NCBI RefSeq assembly: GCF_000189275.1
Contig: NZ_AEVT01000018.1
Coordinates: 124,001-188,000 of the forward strand
DNA length: 64,000 nucleotides
Reading direction: 5' to 3'
Source of the DNA: Vibrio sinaloensis DSM 21326
GTDB lineage: Bacteria; Pseudomonadota; Gammaproteobacteria; Enterobacterales; Vibrionaceae
Shown: positions 60,549-64,000 of the stretch, one piece after another
How positions within the stretch are numbered: the stretch's first letter is position 1
Layout of the letters: the number at the start of each line of letters is the position of its first letter
The notes under the pieces: generated by a model
The model's input: the letters and a program-made list of their open reading frames with translations, nothing else
What the model was told of the DNA's origin: nothing
The model's database searches: none
Position numbers and translations under genes: made by a program

Positions 60549-61932
60549 TCGATACGCGTTGGTTGCGCCAATCGTTTCGTTGGCTCTACCGATTATGCTG
60601 CAAGGTATCTTGTTTTCATTGATGGGTTTTGTGGACTCGTTGATGATTGGTCAATTAGGCGAACTGGCGATATCTGCGCAGGGTAACGTGACTCAACTGG
60701 TGTCTTTCAGCTTCCTGCTGTTTGCCGCATTAACCACTGGGGGGAGTATTCTGATTTCCCAGTTTAGCGGAGCGAAGCAACAACAGAATGTAGAGAAAAT
60801 TGCTCACACTATGATCGTAGCTGGAGGGGTAAGTGGCTTGGTATTGGGTGCGGTGTTTTATGTACTTGCGAAGCCGCTCATTGCTCTACTAACCACGGAT
60901 CTGTTTCTCCCTGAGGCTCAATGGTCTGAGGTTCCTTTCGTTGCAGCGAGCTATCTACATATTATTGCTTTTGCAGTGCCTGCCATGTTGCTCTCGCAAA
61001 TGATTGCTGCTGTGTTTAATGCAACAGGTGATACAAAAAGCCCGGTAAAAGTGTCAGTGACGTTTAATATCGTCAATTTTATTGGTAACTATGTGCTGAT
61101 TTTTGGCCTTTATCTACCGGGCAGCCAAGGGCCTATGTTTACTCCACTGGGGTTGCGAGGCGCTGCTATCGCTACTTTGATCGCCAGCTTAGGTCAGGCA
61201 ACGGTGTTGTTGGTGATAATACGCCGTCGTCTTAGTGGACTGAATTGGGGAAGTTTACCGCAATTGAAGCAGATCATTCTGCTGGGTTATCCAAATAGCA
61301 TTGACGGTTTTTACTGGCAAGGTGCGCGGGTTTTCTACACCGTTCTTATGAACAGCATTGGTGCGATTGCTTATGCCGGTTATGCCATTGTTCGCACTTT
61401 TAAAGGGTTATTCATGCTGCCTGTCGGCGGTTTACAACAAGCGACAGGTATCCATATCGGTCAACTGTTAGGGGCTGGCGAGCTTGAGCAAGCTAAGACA
61501 ACCGCAGGAGCAGCTATATGGGTTGGTGTTGCTTTGATGTCAGTCCCCGTTTGTTTATTAATTCTGTTGGCACATCCGTTACTTAGCCTATATCACATCC
61601 AACCGGAGACGTATCACCAAGCGTACTGGTGTCTATGGATTCTGGCGGGCTCGTTGTTTTTTACGGCGGTAAATTCGGTCATTCCGGGCATTCTTCGCGC
61701 AGGAGGGGACACTAAGTCTGTAATGAACATTACGCTGAAAAGCTTTGTGCTCATGGGGGCTCCGGCCAGTTTATTGTTTGGTCTTGGGCTCGATTTAGGT
61801 TTGATCGGCGCTTTTATCGGTATTTCACTTGAAGAGGTCTTTAAGTCTTACTTGTTCGTTCGACAACTGCGCAAGGGGCATTGGCTCAACAATTTGGTCG
61901 CCAAATCTACACCGCAAATGGCAAAAAGCTAG
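60538..61932 (+). CDS. MATE-family multidrug efflux transporter
   Basis: A 464-residue protein with twelve predicted helices and MATE motifs: SLALPIMLQGILFSLMGFVD, GQLGELAISAQGNVTQLVSF, and the repeat-2 PVGGLQQATGIHIGQLLGAG. It would export organic cations by Na+ or H+ antiport. The gene is translationally coupled to the kinase upstream. Confidence 0.92.
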   Translation: MWRNRYALVAPIVSLALPIMLQGILFSLMGFVDSLMIGQLGELAISAQGNVTQLVSFSFLLFAALTTGGSILISQFSGAKQQQNVEKIAHTMIVAGGVSGLVLGAVFYVLAKPLIALLTTDLFLPEAQWSEVPFVAASYLHIIAFAVPAMLLSQMIAAVFNATGDTKSPVKVSVTFNIVNFIGNYVLIFGLYLPGSQGPMFTPLGLRGAAIATLIASLGQATVLLVIIRRRLSGLNWGSLPQLKQIILLGYPNSIDGFYWQGARVFYTVLMNSIGAIAYAGYAIVRTFKGLFMLPVGGLQQATGIHIGQLLGAGELEQAKTTAGAAIWVGVALMSVPVCLLILLAHPLLSLYHIQPETYHQAYWCLWILAGSLFFTAVNSVIPGILRAGGDTKSVMNITLKSFVLMGAPASLLFGLGLDLGLIGAFIGISLEEVFKSYLFVRQLRKGHWLNNLVAKSTPQMAKS

Positions 61933-61949
61933 CCGCTGACAGCGGCTAG
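61929..61949. terminator. Hairpin between convergent MATE and lipoprotein genes
   Basis: CTAGCCGCT (61929-61937) and AGCGGCTAG (61941-61949) pair perfectly around GAC. The left arm contains the MATE stop codon. No T-run is present. Confidence 0.6.
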
Positions 61950-61957
61950 TGCACCTG

Positions 61958-63067
61958 TTAGTAACCCGTTAGCTCCATATAACCAGTCCCTGAATGAGAG
62001 CCCTCAATACGCACTGGGCCTTCCCAGTAAGGCACCGAAAGTGGCATTTTCGCGTTCGGGTTGAGTGCCGAAACCGTAAGATCGATTTGTTGGTTAGGAA
62101 TCGACACTTGCCACTGGGTTGGATACTTTCGCCCTTGGATTTCTGTTTGCTTGGTCGCCTTTAACTGAATGTCTTTTTGTGGGATAGCGATACCAGAGCC
62201 CTCTTGCTGCATCAGCCTTGCACTGGAGTAACTGGCTTGTCCGGTTTTGGAATCCCGCAATTGGAACACCACCAAGCTGGTGTCGTCACTCAATCTTAGG
62301 GCAAACCAGTCCCAGCCTTGTTGTGAATCGAGCAAGAACTGTGAGCTCCACTCTCGATCTATCCAACCTTTGCCCGACACTTGATGGGTTTCGCCGTCGA
62401 TCGTAACTTCACCGGAGACATCAATAAACGGTTGGCTATAGTAATACGAAGCCACCTGACCATCGGCGCTTTTTGTGCTGTAACCTTGCTCGCCTTGCTT
62501 TTGATACGGTGCGCTGCTGGTAAGGGTCAGCGAATAGCCAAACTGTTCGGAGTTCGCCTTCAATGTGGCAGGGAAGAGGTCGGTGGTTGAAGAAGACCAC
62601 TGCCAATCATCGAGGTAAACCCGAAGTGGTGAAGTGTTGACGCCAGCGAGAGAGGCTTGGTCGCGCGACCATTTTTCATCGGCGTAGTGTTTGTCGGTTG
62701 TCGTGACCGCGCTGTGCGCCATATAGATTTGCTGCGTTTGCCACTCGGTTTTCTTCACGTCATCTTCGTCCGTTGGCGGGGCAGCCGCAAAGCGAAATTG
62801 TGTCCATTGAACGCCAAGTGGGTGGCCATCTTCATCAATTAAGTTAGCGGTTAAGTACCACCATTCATGACGAAAGTTTGGGTGCGCTTGATGGTCTGCT
62901 GGGAAGGTGAGTTCAATCCCTTTTTCTACGGGTGTGAATGGGTTGCTCTCACTTTGCGTATCTCCGCTTCCCAGCAGCGTGCCCATATTTTTTTGTTGGG
63001 GATCTCCACAACCGAACAGGAATAAGCTGCTTATAAGTAGAGTAAGTTTGCTTGCCAATCGAACCAT
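61958..63067 (-). CDS. AttH/CrtC-like lipocalin-fold lipoprotein
   Basis: A 369-residue protein. A lipoprotein signal (LLISSLFLFGC) places the lipidated cysteine at residue 20 when ATG 63067 is used; that ATG shares its A with the permease stop and has GAGGTG ahead. The body carries the double lipocalin-like domain of AttH/carotenoid-1,2-hydratase-like proteins: HPNFRHEWWYLTANL, VSGKGWIDREWSSQFLLDSQ, then GWDWFALRLSDDTSLVVFQL. Such proteins are encoded with FtsX-type ABC permeases and probably act on a lipid at the outer membrane or periplasm. Exact role unknown. Confidence 0.88.
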   Translation of the reverse strand: MVRLASKLTLLISSLFLFGCGDPQQKNMGTLLGSGDTQSESNPFTPVEKGIELTFPADHQAHPNFRHEWWYLTANLIDEDGHPLGVQWTQFRFAAAPPTDEDDVKKTEWQTQQIYMAHSAVTTTDKHYADEKWSRDQASLAGVNTSPLRVYLDDWQWSSSTTDLFPATLKANSEQFGYSLTLTSSAPYQKQGEQGYSTKSADGQVASYYYSQPFIDVSGEVTIDGETHQVSGKGWIDREWSSQFLLDSQQGWDWFALRLSDDTSLVVFQLRDSKTGQASYSSARLMQQEGSGIAIPQKDIQLKATKQTEIQGRKYPTQWQVSIPNQQIDLTVSALNPNAKMPLSVPYWEGPVRIEGSHSGTGYMELTGY

Positions 63068-64000
63068 CACAACACCTCGCTTTGCAAACTGGACACGACA
63101 GGCTTGCTGACCAATCGCCACAGCGGAATCAAGGTTGCAATCACCGCCACCAAGATGGTGATTGCCGCTGTGCTGAGGGCATCACTCCAATTCCACAGAT
63201 AATTTAAGCTCCAACCAAAAGCTCGCAAGGTGACGATATCTGTCAGTACATAACCCACCATGGCACCGAGGGGCAGGGCGATAACCAGAGTAAAACTGAC
63301 CAAAGCGACGATCTGTCCGACCACCATGGTCATTAATTTGCGACGACTAACACCAAGTGCATACAGCCTTGCAATGGCGGCTTTGCGCGCGTCGAGCAAC
63401 ATGAAGCAAGCACTGAACAAACCAATCACCGCGACCATCAAAGTTACGCCGTTGAGTGCGCGCGTAATGGCGAAGGTCTGCGAGAAAATATCCAACGCGA
63501 TGGATTTGATTTGCGCCTGATCGTAGAGCTGACTTGGATGCAGATTCAGTTGCTCGCGCAGTTGGTCGTATACGATTTGTGGGTCACCTGAGACTTTAAT
63601 ACCAAGGCTTGTCGGCAAGTCGGTAAAGCCACTCTCTTGCCATAACTTTGGTGCTAATAAGACTTCACCGTTGGGTGAGCCGTAATCGTGGAATATCGCA
63701 CCCACAAGCAGGTTCTTATTTGGAACGGCATCAAGCGTGAGTTCGCTACCCAGTGATAAACCCAGTTTGACCGCGGTTGGTTCACTGATAGCGACTAACT
63801 CCCCTTGGTAAAAGCGAGACCAGAAGTTCTCCAAATGCGATTTGAACACCATGGTTTGTTCTAAGGTGTCTTTGTCTTTGGTGCCAAGCAAAATCGGTAA
63901 GCCTTGCAGGTTATCGTCGGCGTAGTATTGCTTGTAGACGGTCTCAACATTGTCGAACTGCCCTAACGCGCGCTCTACATTAGCGATTTCTCCTTGCGCA
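63067..64000 (-). CDS. FtsX-like ABC permease, C-terminal part (runs off right edge)
   Basis: The frame is open from the window edge to the TGA at 63069-63067, at least 311 residues. It holds a MacB-like periplasmic region (SHLENFWSRFYQGELVAISEPTAV) and three C-terminal FtsX helices (ALNGVTLMVAVIGLFSACFML; MVVGQIVALVSFTLVIALPL; AAITILVAVIATLIPLWRLV). With the downstream AttH-like lipoprotein it resembles an att-type ABC system that moves or extracts lipids or lipoproteins. The ATPase gene should lie beyond the edge. Confidence 0.88.
   Translation of the reverse strand, partial: AQGEIANVERALGQFDNVETVYKQYYADDNLQGLPILLGTKDKDTLEQTMVFKSHLENFWSRFYQGELVAISEPTAVKLGLSLGSELTLDAVPNKNLLVGAIFHDYGSPNGEVLLAPKLWQESGFTDLPTSLGIKVSGDPQIVYDQLREQLNLHPSQLYDQAQIKSIALDIFSQTFAITRALNGVTLMVAVIGLFSACFMLLDARKAAIARLYALGVSRRKLMTMVVGQIVALVSFTLVIALPLGAMVGYVLTDIVTLRAFGWSLNYLWNWSDALSTAAITILVAVIATLIPLWRLVSKPVVSSLQSEVL

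Noticed and set aside
1..64000. CRISPR arrays, integron cassettes, prophage or intact insertion sequences
   Set aside because: No regularly spaced repeats, integrase, cas, phage structural or complete transposase genes were found on either strand.

Overview
The window looks like gammaproteobacterial chromosomal DNA, most likely from a Vibrio. The evidence is gene content: an NqrM-type protein, a DUF134 plus NifX-type pair, DUF2999, an AhpC/AhpF pair behind a recognisable OxyR site, CZB chemoreceptor and EAL proteins, and short AT-rich intergenic regions with strong hairpin terminators. There are no rRNA or tRNA genes, CRISPR arrays, phage genes or intact insertion sequences. The species is not determined. 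The density of catabolic and regulator-plus-target modules would fit the second chromosome of a Vibrio, but that is inference.

Layout. 0-8 kb: small accessory modules, namely a LysR regulator with a YgfF-like dehydrogenase, a Fic enzyme with its small antitoxin, an SDR-cupin operon divergent from an HxlR regulator, a leucine-rich-repeat protein kinase, and a YdhR-like monooxygenase operon divergent from a LysR regulator. 8.1-22.8 kb: the most distinctive block, a sugar locus with a LacI regulator, an ABC importer (binding protein, two permeases with large extra segments, ATPase), a GH65 phosphorylase, beta-phosphoglucomutase, an OmpG-like porin, a GH32 fructosidase, a true amylosucrase (catalytic residues D286/E328/D393), a sugar O-acetyltransferase and a 55-residue secreted peptide. 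Its core order (GH65, phosphoglucomutase, ATPase, OmpG) matches the ycjT-ycjU-ycjV-ompG block of Escherichia coli.

23-31.8 kb: a Nudix hydrolase; DUF134, NqrM-like and NifX-like genes; a GST and MFS pair; an epoxide-hydrolase-like enzyme divergent from a WYL regulator; AlkD-like and SRAP DNA-repair genes; and a DMT exporter divergent from a MarR regulator. The WYL and MarR genes have perfect inverted repeats in their promoters. 31.9-40.6 kb: a glyoxylate/glycerate module, with malate synthase and a GlcG/HbpS-like protein divergent from gcl-hyi-glxR, followed by a CdaR-type regulator and glycerate kinase. Together they take glyoxylate either to malate or, through tartronate semialdehyde and glycerate, to phosphoglycerate.

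40.6-64 kb: ASCH, VOC and GNAT proteins, an M3 peptidase, an SdsA-like alkylsulfatase with a secreted partner and a TetR regulator, an EAL phosphodiesterase, a MOSC protein, AraC and Lrp regulators, a LysE-type exporter, a soluble CZB chemoreceptor, ahpC-ahpF, two AraC regulators, a kinase-MATE pair, and the end of an operon encoding an FtsX-like permease and an AttH/CrtC-like lipoprotein that runs off the right edge.

Nothing here is a clearly unknown defence or mobile system. The best candidates for new biology are the combined ycj-like/amylosucrase locus with its modified permeases, the 55-residue secreted peptide, the orphan NqrM cluster, and several well-formed operators whose regulators sit next to them.
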